From positions 4,390,368-4,454,367 of the forward strand of contig HG738138.1 in assembly GCA_000499405.2 (NCBI GenBank): 64,000 bases of DNA, written 5' to 3'. The notes beneath the pieces are model-generated. The model searched no databases. It saw nothing but the letters and a program-made list of their open reading frames with translations, and had not been told where the DNA came from. A program made the translations under genes and the position numbers. This document shows positions 26,301-40,300 of this stretch, piece after piece; position 1 is the stretch's first letter, and every line of letters begins with the position of its first letter. Source of the DNA: Onchocerca volvulus. Its lineage: Eukaryota; Nematoda; Chromadorea; Rhabditida; Onchocercidae.

Positions 26301-29300
26301 AAGATCTTTGTTCAATTCGTTTTCTTATTTCCTTTCGAAACTTTTCGGCAGTCTTTCTCGGGTTGTGTAATGATTGTATTCTTTGTTCTCACTGATGCCC
26401 TTGGAAGTTTCCCTTATGTACACTATTAAGATGTTATTAAGTCATATTTTTGTGAATATTTCATGAAGATATTGTTCAGGTGATTATGGATGGTACATAT
26501 TCAAACCACTTCGTAAGTCATGCCAGAAAAACAATCCTTTTCAAGAAATAGATCAGAAAAGGGAAAGAAGTTCTTATGACTCTCTCTGCAGGCGAAAGAA
26601 TGTTTTTGAAGGACTAAAACAGATCGCCTATGAACCAGTTTCAGGATGGTGGTAAGAAAATATTATTGCTCTAAATATGCACCTGCTGTGTTTTTCATTT
26701 AAATAACATAGAAAATAAGCTGACAAAATCTGAATAAGCGTATAATATTGCAATACTGATAGCTGCTATGGGACATCCTCTTTAAATTTAATGGTTTCTA
26801 ATTATAGATATTTCAGGAAAATCATTGCACTTTTCTTAACTTTAATTGCGGCTTCATTAGCAGTTGTTATTGTATTTTATTGGCAGCAAATTCGGCATCT
26901 CAAATTATTTGTTTTACTCCATGATCTTAGGAAGAAATCTCACGCTCATTCCAATATCTCACTTTCAGTGCGTTTTCTGCTCAAAAACGTTATAATTGGC
27001 ACTTTTTTAAAAGGAACTGATGCACATCATATTTCAGTTGCGATGTCGTTTGATTAAAATCTGAAAATTAAATTAGTTTCGTAAAATTATTGGGCTATTA
27101 AGTGAATGAAGGTATGGGTCAATTTATTTAAAAAAAAAAAAAAAAAATGGATGTAACGATATAGGCGAAATAAAATCTTTGAAGACAGTTGCATTAGTTA
27201 TTCAGGGACGTTCCGTTTAGTACTGGTATTTCATGGTAATTAATAATCCCAAGCTGGATTTAGGTAGAACTGATATAGTTATGAAAATTGAGTTTATTGT
27301 TAAATGCACTTATTTGTGCTGCATAATTCACAAAACATCTCTAGATATGAGAGTTGGGATTATTAATTTCCATGAAATATAATCATAATGTTTCAAAACA
27401 TTCGGTGGTTAGACTTTCTGAGCGATCGACATGCTCAAGAGTAATCTAAGTAATAGAAATTACATTTAGTTATTGTGATTTAAATTCTAATAAATAGATA
27501 GCATGACATTACTAAAATATATCACTAGAACCACTCTAAAATATAAAATCAAAATGCTAATTATTACATACAATTAATTTGCAGTCGTTCCAGAAAACAG
27601 CGTATACGAGGGCGGGTGCATCTGTTGGTACTCGAATGAATCGAAAAACAAGCACAACAGCTTCTCAATCTATACAGGAATCATTTTCATCGAAGTAAGC
27701 ATCAGAACTTTTGTTGTTCATCATATTCATTAAAATGTGGAGGCTGATGGTTCGTTTGACGGTCATAAAAAGTAAAAACCATTTCTTCTAAATGTTAGGG
27801 GATTGTTGTTATGCAGATTTTTGCATATATTGTTTAATATGTTCACACAAGAAAAACTGAGAGATTTAGGGAAAATACGAGTTAAAATAAATTAGTATTA
27901 AAATGATGTATCGTTGTTGTGTACTCATAGTCGTTTCTATTATTCTTTTTGTCATTTTTTTTCATTTTATTGTAATGGTGGAATATTCAGATTTCTCGAA
28001 GATTTTGTGCCCGAGAAATGGCTTGGACGTGGTGGTTATGGTGTTGTTTTTAACTGTCGCAATCGATTAGATGATCGGAACTATGCTATTAAACGAATCG
28101 CAGTTAGCAATACGTATGTTTATTATTATTACTGTTCATAAGGAATAATTACCTTAATAAGATATTGTTGGATATATAGTACCATGGTCGTTGTTAAGGA
28201 ACAAAAGAGACTCCGAAGTATCAAAAAATCACTATCTGACAAAAATTAAGTTTTGTAATAAATTTCGTCAGGTATGCATTCATGTCAGTAGAAGTGTGCT
28301 ATTCTTGAAATTTCGGTTTTCTTAGTAGCAGGCTATAAGAATGTTATTTATCAACACAATAATCATTTGTTCTGTAATTTTTCAATGCCGATATGATATT
28401 GGTTTCTTCATATCGTTGGTGGTAGCTTTTATTTGTTTAATCTTGTTTTTAAAACACTGCAGAACTTCAGTATTGTTTGAATTTTTCTTAATCGGATAAT
28501 TAAGGACTGCTGCAATTGATCATGTGAAACGAGAAGCGCGTGCAATGGCACGTCTTGACCATCCCGGCATAATCCGTTATTTCCATACTTGGATGGAAAA
28601 ACCTCCTTCTGGTTGGCAGCAAGCAAAAGATAAAGAAATTCTTCAAAACATGTATGTTTTCATGTATATTTTGCAAATCTGCTTTTTTTTTTCACCTTAT
28701 TTTATACCTCATTTGAAGTATATTTTCAGTTGCTCTGTTGAGGATTCAGTAAATAAATCCATAATTCATACATTGGAAAGTGAACGGAGTATAACCCAGT
28801 CAAAAAATCTTAAAAATAAGGCATGTGTTCTTTGAATTCATAAATTTCAAAAAGATTTACTGATCGTACTTTTCATCTACACATATCTTTATTATATGAA
28901 ACGCATATACGGGAAAATGATAATAACTCTGTATATGGGCAGTGCCGATATGCTCGTGTAAATGTCATTTGAGTAATTTAGGATTCGTCACTGAGTGAAG
29001 AACTGTTAAATGGATTGAATTTAAATATATCTATCAAAGAAAAAGTTGCCGTAAGTGGTAACACCGATAACCTTTCATGGATGAGCGATGATAATGATAA
29101 TGAATTGAGAGCAACAACAGCATTGGACTCATCTTCTTTCGATAATGACAGCGAATCTATTGAGCATGGAATCACTGCCCTAGCTAGTAATTTTTTTTTC
29201 AAAAACTTTTTATGCGCTGTTTTTTACTTATTCATTCGTATATGTACATTTTTTTTGTCTCTATATTTGTAATTTTTAAAAATTTTCTTCGACTTCATAA

Positions 29301-31088
29301 CGATGTAATGCTATATTCAAAGATTTAGATATGCAAGCTCTGGTATCTTTTGTTCCTTTTATGTGTAGTTTGAGTAACCGTGTCAATCGATTGAATGGTG
29401 CTTTTTCTTCCTTTACTCGACAGATTTTATGGAATTCTGATAATAGATTTATTTAGATGTATTAATATTTTAATGGCGTAGATTTTCAGCAGGAAGTGAT
29501 GATTCAGCAGGTATAATTTTTGCTCACTGCGGAAACTGCTTGCGCAGCACTGAAGAACTCGCGGAAAAAAAATCAAAAAATAGTAAATTATTGGATCCTC
29601 TTGAACCTCCTGCTGTTTTGGTCACAAGCATGTGTGATTTGCAAAATTGTAAAAACATCAAAGACTATGTTTATCTTTATATACAGATGGAGGTAATTTT
29701 TTACATCTTGCATTTGCGAGATTTTGTATATTATTTTGTAGTTTAAGGTGGTTAAAGTTAATCATATTAAAAAACTGCAATATAGGATTGAAATACCCCT
29801 TACTGAAAAAAAATCTTTAAATTAATCGTCTTTAGTTATGTCAAGAATTAACTCTGCATAATTGGTTGCTAGCAAATAATAAAAATGAAGATCGTGAAAT
29901 AACGCGAATGCGTATATGGCTTGCGGAATTGGTTTGTGCCATTGATTACATTCACAGTCAGGGACTAATTCATAGAGATCTGAAGGTAAGTAATTTTCGG
30001 TATTTTCACTTTACACAGGCTCTTTAATCGCTAAAATGTTTTTTTGTGTTAGTTAGTATGCGGGATAATAGACAATAAATGACATAATAGATTAGGTTGT
30101 ATGCGTTCATGTCATTCACCAGTTTTTTTTTGGAGATAAAAGATATCACCCGTTTTATATTGTAGCCTCAGAATATATTTTTTTCCGCGGATAATTATTT
30201 GAAAATTGGTGATCTTGGTCTTGTGACAAATTATGTTACTGCTGAAGAAAGGATTGATTGCAAACAAGATGTCATAACAAATATTCCTCATACGAGTCAT
30301 GTTGGAACTCGTCTATATATGAGTCCAGAACAGGTAGTTTTTCGCATTAAAAGAGTCAAATATTTTTTAGTTTTTTTTTTTTTTTTTTTAGAATGCACTG
30401 TTAAGTATGCTGTAGTGTTTTGTTTCTATATTTGCAGTTAAAAGGCAAACCGTATAATGAAAAAATTGATGTCTTTTCACTCGGACTTATTTTTGTTGAG
30501 CTCATTATTCCTTTTACAACTACTATGGAACGTCATAGCATCCTATCCGGTTTGCAAAATGAAATCATGCCGAAATGCTTGGATAATCTTCCATCTGAAG
30601 AGGTAAAAAATGGGTCCAACTTTTTTCGCTAATTGTTTCTTAAAGTTTTCTAAACACTGATATTTACCGAAGATTTACTGCTTAGTTGAAATCCTTTCAA
30701 ATGCGTTATCTTCATAACTAGCGTCTTCATTATCTTTTTTTAGAATAGCAGGATTTGTCTTTTTTAACAGAAGAGTATATTTCTTTTAAAAAATTTGAAG
30801 ATTCTTAGCAGCCTCTGCTTTTCCAATTATTTTTTCACCAACTTGTTGGGAGTACTTCTCATTGCTTGAGAAATCTTGTGGAGACTTATTCCCTGCATAC
30901 AAAATAAACCCGAGTATAATATAATGTTATTGTAATTCTAGAAAAAGTTCGTTGCCTGGCTGACAGTTGTTGATCCTGAGCTTCGTCCATCTGCGCGTCA
31001 ATTAGCTGAATGTGACTATCTGCGTGATGAAGTGCTTATGTTAGGCACTTCATATTTTCGAGAATACACTTTCTCTGGAGTTCGTTAA
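23338..31088 (+). CDS. pek-1: PERK-type ER-stress eIF2-alpha kinase
   Basis: Exons: 23338-23463, 23681-23767, 23855-23971, 24342-24530, 24647-24780, 24858-25077, 25263-25359, 25807-25959, 26087-26251, 26480-26651, 26817-26910 (or to 26967), 27585-27694, 27991-28113, 28505-28651, 28730-28820, 28982-29186, 29490-29692, 29836-29985, 30166-30333, 30438-30602 and 30942-31088. That gives about 1020 residues, near the usual PERK length. A signal peptide (about 1-28) leads into a luminal stress-sensing domain with beta-propeller-like repeats ([35 protein letters not shown]). A TM segment lies at about 488-509. The cytosolic kinase has loop [10 protein letters not shown], lysine in YAIKR, an acidic-Ser insert of about 150 residues as in eIF2 kinases, YIQMELC, HRDLKPQN and [10 protein letters not shown]. 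It phosphorylates eIF2-alpha on unfolded-protein stress. The usual DFG reads DLG (IGDLGLV). The end of the TM exon and the GC donor at 28821 are uncertain. Confidence 0.93.
27227..27379. repeat. 25-base inverted repeat in a PERK intron
   Basis: Arms 27227-27251 and 27355-27379 match at 24 of 25 positions when one is reverse-complemented, separated by 103 bases. They lie in the intron between the transmembrane exon and the juxtamembrane exon of the PERK gene. Confidence 0.75.
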
Positions 31089-33458
31089 ACTTATTTGAAA
31101 AAGTGCCAATGGATGCCATCAGAATGAGCTTTCATGGACCTAATCTTTCTGAACTATTCTTTTCTCTTGAATCATTTCTTCAGCAGAATAATTTCTTTAG
31201 GGTGCAACTGCAATTTTTTTTAAAATGTTGATGTGCTAATCGACACTGTATTTCAGTTCGATCGTATCAGTCTTCATATTATGTTTCACTTTTGTCAGTA
31301 ATTATTTAGTTGGTTAAATTTTTAGCTCCAAGTCAGATAATGTTAAACACGTGTTAGGAGATTGCAGATTCGCTCAGTAGTTTGAAGCCTTCGATGGTTT
31401 ATTCTTATTACAATAATTTGTATTAGTGATTTTCAAATTCCTTTGTTATATCACATTCCATGTATAACTTTGTTTAATTAGGGAAAAATTTATCTGTCTT
31501 CGTCACATGCTTGAAACTTTAATTAAACCGACAGAAGTTTTTAGCTATCCTTAACGAAATACAGGATTACCAGCATACACGAGATGGTAGTAGTTCTATG
31601 TTTATAATCATATTAAGCTTTGTGTATAGTGTTGTTTCATTGCGTCATATCTCGATTTTCTCTGATGAATTATCTTTCCCGTTTATCTGGATGACAACTT
31701 GTATGTGATGGCGAAAGCGTTAGTATGCTAATTTCAGTCCTTATTTTTGAACTAAACACAAGTGCCTTTTTCAAGTATTTCTGGCATAATCTATTGCTGT
31801 TAAAGATTCATCCGAATTGAAACTTTTGATGTTTATGGTTGTGCAAGAAACTGAAGATGAATATGTCATGTACATAATTTTTATATCATATTTGTTGTAT
31901 CCTTATCTTCTGCTCATCGCTTTAGGTTTCGGATCAGTAGGTCATCATCACTGTTTTTGACAAATCGCATTATAAAAAAAATGCCTTTTTTTAGTGTCTT
32001 TTTCGTGCTTATCATAGCATGAATGCTGCTATGTCAGTCAGTTTTCTTTCTGTTATGTATTAAAAAATCTACAATGAATGAAGGAGATGAACTACATGAT
32101 GTGCCGTTTTTACTGCAATAATTTGGATTTCATAAGGGCATCTATCTCTGACTGAAAAGATTTCTGTCAGTGTAAGATGAAAATATCAGAGACGAGGATG
32201 TATTCAATTTTCTGCGATGACATATGTCTACAATTGAAGAGTCTTCTTTTAAAGTTAAGAGGTCCCTATCTTCGTAGATTTGTTTCAAGATCGATCCCGA
32301 AAAAGGGATGAAAAAGCAGAGAATAGTAGAATAGCAATATAGTCTGAAATAGCTCACCTTACCTATAGGGCGTTATTCAATTAATCAAGAGATAATACGA
32401 ATTTGATTGTCGAAGGAGGATGACCATATGTTAGTTTATTTGCAATGGAGCGCTGTTTCAGAAACTGAATAGCGTAACGATTCCATCAACAGTTTAGTAG
32501 ATGAATGTCATCAGCAAAATAGGTTGGTTAGTCAACTCATAATTCTGCATCAAATGAAAAGTGCTTTTTAATTTCAGCAGAAATATACTGTATATATGAA
32601 GTGAGATATCTGTATGTGTTATTAAATACGTTTACTGTGTGCTCATAATGAGTACTGGATATGACCAAAGTTACATCTTTTTAACTGCATAGAAAGGAAA
32701 AATTGATCGGACAGTATATGAAGATAATTTTGGCATCTGAAATATCCGGATTCAGTGGTAGGCTAAGAGAAAACAATATGAATATAGGTGAAATGAACTT
32801 AAAGTAGATAAAAGACTGTTTATGAATAAGGCATCCTGATATATCAATATTCGGTAGCACAGCATTCATAAATACATCGAGAACGTTCTCGTTCAATGTC
32901 GCATTCTTCTGGATCACTTTTATTCTTCTGTTGATCAAAGATGAAAGTGCTAATCTAGCTCTGTCACGTATTATGTCATATGTCACGCATTCCAGAGGAG
33001 TAAATGCAACCTGATAAAGTGTAAATATGTTGCTAATACTAGTAGTAGTAACAGATAGACATAGTATTAGAATGAATGAAAGAATTGGATAGTATCATCG
33101 TGCAGGAAGGGTAGTATTGAAATGGATGACAATAGAAGCACGTATTATCCATTTGCATTGCCGAGCTGCCTTACGCCTACTATGTTAGTTACTACAACCG
33201 ATGCTGATGCTGCTGCTACTGCTACTGCTGCTGAGTAGAGTGTAGGAAAGGCGGACCTCCTACTGCTAGCAGCAGACCAGACAGACGCATTGATCGGTCG
33301 ATTATTTCCATCGTGTTATGGGTCACTGGCAAATCGATCTCTCTCATCATCATCATCATCCATCCAGTTGAACAGAGCAAAAAAAACCTATTGCTATGTA
33401 CTACTTACCGATTGCTGCTCAAATTGTTCCACACCACACAGACACAGACACAGACACA

Positions 33459-33528
<70 letters not shown>

Positions 33529-34364
33529 TACATACATACATACACGTACATATGCATATACATTTATATACATGCACGCATACACGCAAAGATACACATA
33601 AACATATATACACATACATGTACACATAGATAATATCACGTACACGCCTACACACATAAATACTTTTAAACATACCTACATGCATACATTCTTTCACACA
33701 TAACGTATGTGCATGTTCGTGGTCAATCCAATTGCATTTTCCTATTTCATATACTGTTTTATTCATTTTCCAATGCTTAGTAAATTTTGAGTAATCTGTG
33801 AATACCGTGCAGATGTGTATTAAATTAATCCATCCCAGGTATATGGACTTAACTGCTAAGTTTTACAGAAGTGACAGGTATTTGAGAGATGTTTCTGGAA
33901 TGGATCTTTACAGATATTATGTCCTCAGTGAATAGCTAATTTCAATACTTCGTTAGGTTTTACTGCTTTCGTGTATTACTCGTAACTCTGTGCATTACTT
34001 CCAACTATCATCAAAAATGCGACGAAAGATTGAAATTTTTTCTAGAAACATGAGACGAACATATGAAAATTTTCCTTGACTGCTATTCATAAAATTGATT
34101 TTTAATATTAATATTTTCTGGTTACACTAAGCAACTATAATGATTGTTCAAAATAGCCAATATTTCATAAATTCATTTCTGTCAAAAATTAGCTTTTTTT
34201 TTCTTACCAATAACAATTAGCAGATGTCAGTTTTTTTTTGATATTTTGACATATACTGACACATTGATTATATCATTATTTTTTTGCTGCGAGTATCTTG
34301 TATTTGTCACTGCTTAAGGTATTATGATGTCTTATATATTTCTATAATTTATGTAATTTTCAAG
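31089..34364. other. Intergenic, PERK 3' side to first resolved FAM193 exon
   Basis: About 3.3 kb. The left part is AT-rich and probably includes the PERK 3' UTR. From about 33100 to 33420 it is GC-richer, with GCT/ACT and TCA trinucleotide runs, followed by a long CA/CATA microsatellite. A short ATG-led frame at 33843 could be the first coding exon of the downstream FAM193-type gene, but its splice phase does not fit with a good donor, so it is not called. Confidence 0.45.
33434..33603. repeat. Compound CA / CATA microsatellite
   Basis: ACACAG-type units (about 33437-33460) pass into an uninterrupted (CA)n tract of about 32 units ending near 33523, then (CATA)n and degenerate TACA/CACA sequence. 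Long open frames in all six readings across it are low-complexity artefacts. Confidence 0.95.
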
Positions 34365-37300
34365 ATATTTTCGGTTCGGATGCAGAAATTTATTTCCAAT
34401 TACCACTGAGTTGTGATGAGCGAAATATTAAGCGCAAATTACACGAAAGGAAGCATGAAGGAAAGTACCCACAAGTGCATTCGTAAGGTTTGTATTTCTA
34501 AATATTCGAAAATCAAAATAATCTTCACACTTTCTTACCAATTGTCTATCGTATGATTTGAATGAATTGTATCAAATGGATATTAGACAGCACAGGTCGT
34601 GCTGAATCATTAAATAAAGTGATGAAGATGGAAATTTATCTCGACTGCAATTCAGAAACAGTTTTCTCAATATTTTTATCTACCAACCGCACGTAAATTT
34701 TCGTTTGTTAAGTTAATCAGACAATCTAAATTGATTCAATCACAAATGCTTCAGTTGTATTTTCAGGTCATAATTGATGGTAATGACAATAATTTAATGG
34801 ATGAACTTGTCGAAGACCTCAGTGATTCTGTATATAGCAATGATCAAAGGCATGAAGTGAATCTTTTCATACTTAATCCATCTCAATTTTATCCGCAAAC
34901 CCTCTTCCCTCTTTATCATACATCTCATTATTCATATCTTCTCTACCATATATTTCAGTATCACTATTTCTGGAAGAAATTGCTATATGGAAAAATCCGA
35001 GGTTTTAGAGATTGCAATGTTGCTTGGTTCTTAGGCAGTAACAGTCTCAAACCAACAACCATCTTGATTATTAGCTGAAATTTTCATATAAAAATTCCTA
35101 TCACGAAGGGTCCAAGAATCTTTTCTTGAATATTTCTACGACGTATCTTCCAGATTTTCTCGTTCGATGTATCATTACTAGTATTTTTTGGAAATGTTCA
35201 TTACAGCTTCCTAAAATTACTTTAAGGTGTTATGGTCAAGTCCTTCTGTTCTCAGAAAATTAAGCTCAGAATCCTTTACTGGGAACTACCGTCCCTATAT
35301 GACTTGTGGCTGAAAGTAAATTGTAGCTGATAATGACTTCAGCAGTGCTGTTTCAGAGACGTGAGCCGAAGAATAGCGTTTCTCGAGGCAGACACCGTTT
35401 AGCGACGTTTTCGCTTCGTTCGGTGATTGACGGTGGAGTACAAAGCAAGTTTAACATCACATGCCTTCTTTGTAAACGCAGATTCGCATACAACGATGCC
35501 AGGTCGACGTTTCTAGTGAGTGCTGCAAAAATGAGTCACTGACACCGTCAAAAATGATATATTTGTGCTTTGTTCAGTTCCATTTCAAATGTTATCTTTT
35601 CCCATTCAAATGTCAAAGATGATGGATTCTAGGCTTATTACATTTGTGATGATTGTATGGAGAGCGAAAAGGGACACACCGAAGAGTTAGAAGCTGCTTT
35701 AGTGGTAAGCATACTGAAGATTGTGTACTATTTGCATATCTTTCCTTTTTTTTCACGACAGATATTTATCATATATTTTCTGGATAAAATTTAGTCATAT
35801 AATACCGTTGAAAATATTATTCTAAAATACTTCATATTTTGGACGGAATTGGTATTTGTAAATCTTTATTTCTAGTTTTCAAGAGACACTCTTCTGGTTT
35901 TATCTGAAATAAGAGAATAAATGCATATTTTGTGCTTAAGTCATACAACTTTAAATCATTTTTGAATTACAGAGCTGTACATAATATTATTTAGCAGATG
36001 TATAATATTTCCTTCTCGAGACTTGGCTAAATCACTTCTGTTATCTTACCGATCCATGAAAATGACTTTCTGAATATGAGGGTTGGATATATTTTGATTT
36101 TTTCATTTTTTGTAAGAAATGATAATTTCAGAATAATGATAAAGCACGACCAGTATCGACAAGTTGTACCGGCGAGGATTTGGATGCCTATGACCACTGT
36201 AAATGTCAAAACTGTGTTCGAAGGCAGTACGTATAATTTTAAGTGTTAACGATTCCACCTCAGCTATTCAATTTGTTTTCAAAATTTCCAGTTTTCTTAG
36301 AAAACAAAGCACAATTTCACAGGGTATATTAGCTCACAGTTAACATCTTTTCATGCGAAGATTTTTCGGTTGATTAGTGCGACATGGTTAAGATGTTCTT
36401 CATCAATTGTTAACACAAAAATTTGTTTAGACTTATGAATGAAGAACGACGAAAGGAGACAGAAATACTGCAAAGATGTTGGCATGATTTACGTCAGAAT
36501 ATTCGACAGATGTTCCGGGATGGTCTGAATGCCAATATGACATCATCAAAAGGAAAACGATTCGATGTGGACAAGATAAAACGAAATGTTGCGATGTAAG
36601 CGAAAACACTTGTGAACAAAGTCACATTATCCTGAATTGGAATAGTTCGACAAGTTGTTCTTGGGTATTTTCAGCGTTGTATAATGAAGTTTTCAAAAGT
36701 TTTTTTAGTAAAAAATCATGATATATATGCTTCAAATTGTTGGATGAAATAAAATAAATGGGCTAAATTTTTCAGTTTTATTTTATTTGTATAGTGCACT
36801 GCATATGCAAACTTAGTGAACAATAATTTAACGATAAGTAAAATATTGCTCAGATTGACTGAAAAGGATCCTCAGCAATTGTACAAACGACTGGAAAGTA
36901 TCGGCCATGAATACGTTATGAATCTGAAATCAGATGATCTATGGCAAATATTGGTGGCCCCTCAAGTCGTACCTGCTCTCATTCAGGTTTCACTTGCTTT
37001 ATGGATTTTCCGTTTACGGTTTGGTTCTTTTTAGAAGAAATTTCAGAACAGACATTATAAAGCGAAACAATTACTCCTAGGTTGCAGCTTTATGAAGCCG
37101 GTGCCAGTGAAGAGCAAATGGAGCTTGAACGAGCTAAACTTTTCATCAAAACCTTGCTTGATCGCTTTTCTTGCCAGCAGGAAACTGCAAAGAATATGTC
37201 ATCATTATTAACCGTTTTAGTAAGTAATTTTTCCTATATAAATATTTGACTAAATTATTAATATTACAGAATTTTTAGAGAAATGATCTGAAAATAAAGA

Positions 37301-40300
37301 TGAAATAGAACAGAAATACATAATAATTTTTAGTAATGAGTTCTGGGTTGGTTATTTTATCCATTCTGTGAGTACTAAGAAAAACCAATTTTGAAACGTA
37401 TAATATGCTAAAGTGTATTCCAAAAATGGAATATGAATACTTGCAATAAAAGCGAAATTGGAACGAAAAAAAATATTGTTTTCTCAAAGTTCAAAATAAT
37501 AACATGAATAACTGTTGCCAATGAATTTCTCTTATTCTGCTCTTATCTACGTTACACTAGTCATCCGAATAAAAATTCATTTAGGATGAAGATTATCTTT
37601 CGCAATTCGGCATTAGTTGGAAAGTCGTAAATCATCACATTTTCGATCGAGTTATTTATCAAGATGATCTCTTATTAAATTATCTGCCCAGCCTAGAAAA
37701 TGTTCTCAAGTAGGTTGATTTTTTATTTAATATTCTCGCAGACTGCACTACTAGTCAGTACTGTTTTCAGACAAAATTGTGTTTCATTGAAATAATTTTC
37801 ACCTGATTATCTATATGTTTTTGGACTCATGACCGATCCGTTTGCTTCATAAGAACCTTATAAATTCAATCTATTTTCCTGATATTACTCATCTGGATAT
37901 AGAATTTATATCTGGTGCATTATTTCTTCCGTTGCTGACTCAACTACGCATCGGACGTACATAGTTTTCTGATATAACTTAGGGAGCTTCAGATCCTGAA
38001 AGAAAGATGCTGCTATTAATCCATCCTTTTCTCTCGCAGTCTAGTTTTCATTAGTTCAAACCTTTTACTTTAGCCAGCAACATGCAGTAGCGCTTTTAGG
38101 CTTGAAGTTTTCATAATCGTGCATTTTAGTTTTTTATATAATTCCATAATAAGTGTCTAGGTAAGATTCTGTAAAGTCCTTATTAACACAACATATATTT
38201 TTAAGAGGAATAATTGGAATTCTTGCACCCATTGCTCACAAGTTATTCTAACTGAGCCTTTCTTGCACTGATATAACATTGATATACTCGAGATCACATC
38301 ACACTTGTGGCGAACCATAAAGATGGTTTTTTAAAGAATTTTACTTCACATATCATGTATTTAGCATTTTTGAGACTGATGTCATCCATACTATTAATAT
38401 TATAATTACACAGTGCTGCACAAAGTGTGGAAATCGTTTAGAGGAACCTATTCAGTGTTCTAATTTTTATGTTCGGCTGCTCAATATAACAGTAACGCTC
38501 TAAAATAGATATATTAAAGTACAATTGTTTGACAGATGTAAACTGATAGTGCATGACGATGAAAACGAAGATGATCGTCGACAACGGGCTTGCACTGAAG
38601 CTAATCGTGAGGACATTCCACAAGGCGCGCTCGAACTTGCTCAAAGCTTTCGTGTTTTTCATAAATTAATGGTTACAAGTAGAGAAATATTTAAAAAGGC
38701 CAGTGCAAATATCGTGTTATATAGTGAACAGCAAAAAGTTATTAATCACGTAAGTTGTGTGAAAAAATCAATCGTCTTTTTAGAAAATTCATGAAATGAT
38801 GCTAAATTAGAAAACCCCGTCTACTCTTCACTTAGCGAGCAAATCTAAGTTTATTTTATGTTTTCAGTTTCCCTTTGTTTCAAAAAGATTTGGATTTCAA
38901 TCAAGCTTTCCAGATTAAGCGCAAAACGAAAGGTGAATTACTGAACGAGGATTTAGAATTTTTCAAAAACCAACGGAAAATGGTCCACAACTGCATTTTG
39001 CGAAAAGACCAATATTATCAGTGGCATGCCGATTTAACTGCTGATGGAAATTTAATTGATTCAATAAATGATGGATGGTAAGCTTTGCTTAATTCATTAT
39101 GTTTGGATATTTTTGTTATAATATGCTGTAGATGAAATCTTTTATTTCTTTCAAAAGAAAATTTAAACAAATATTGCATAAGAGTGGCAGTGCTTAAAGT
39201 GTATTGAAGCACTGCAGCGCATGTACTACAGTCTTCATGGATTCTGTGAAAACACTGTCAAATGTTAGTTGATATAGACTGTGCGGTCCGAAGCAAGATT
39301 AACGAATAGAGCTAACGAAAATTTTTTGATATGAATATCATTAGTCATTTTGAGATGCCTGGATTCACATATGTGGCTTATAGTTGCGTTTTGTTTTGAA
39401 CATTTATATAGCTCATTTTTATAGATTATTTCTGTGTAAGTGCTCGAAAATAAACTTTGTATGGAGGCGATGTTCAGCTAATTTAAAAATATCTTTTCTG
39501 CTCTTTATCAGGTTGATCCAATTTGTATTTCCAGCGATGTCAGCATGTGCAAATCATATCATTTCAGTGATAATAGCGATTCGGAAGCTGATGATGTTAA
39601 TCTATCGAAAAGATTACATGAGCTCATTGAAGAGGGACCCGCAACTTCTGTTTGTATTGGTTAATTTTTATGAGCACGTGTATATCCTTTTAAAAAATAT
39701 TATTGTGCAGCTTTTATAAAGAAGATCTTGTTCGTATATTTATGGTGATAAAGCGTTATCATTCCTTTACAGTAGTGCTTAAAAGCTCACCAATATGCAA
39801 TTAATATTATTTCGTGATGATGTGTTCTAAATGATATCACTAGATGGATTATTTTAATTTTGCATTCGGACTGGATCGATATGATGAAAATATTTTCAGA
39901 TGAAAATGGCGAAGTGCTGCCATGTGTGCGATGCAAGAGATGCACTCTTCGATACTGTTCTTGTGATGAATGTCGAATTTCGCACATTATTACTTGTGGT
40001 TTACTAATTGATAACGAGGATATAAGTACTTTAATATGGGTCTGCACTTTGTTATCGAATTTGTCCCTTTCTCAAAAAATGCTTTTGCAGTTATTGCAAA
40101 TGCAGTTTCTATCTAATTAAATTTCATCTTTACAGCCTGTGAGTGACTGCTATGATAGAAGTGATGAGAGAGATTCGGATTCAGAACAATCGCAGCGAAA
40201 AAAATCGTCTCTTCCAAAAATTAAACGTTTACCTAATCGCAGTTTACGGTTTCAGACTGCAAGAGCGCTGTTCACTATACACGATCATCACAATGTATCA

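Noticed and set aside
33290..33766. Several long open frames on both strands
   Set aside because: They are translations of the CA/CATA microsatellite (His-Thr or Cys-Val repeats), not genes.
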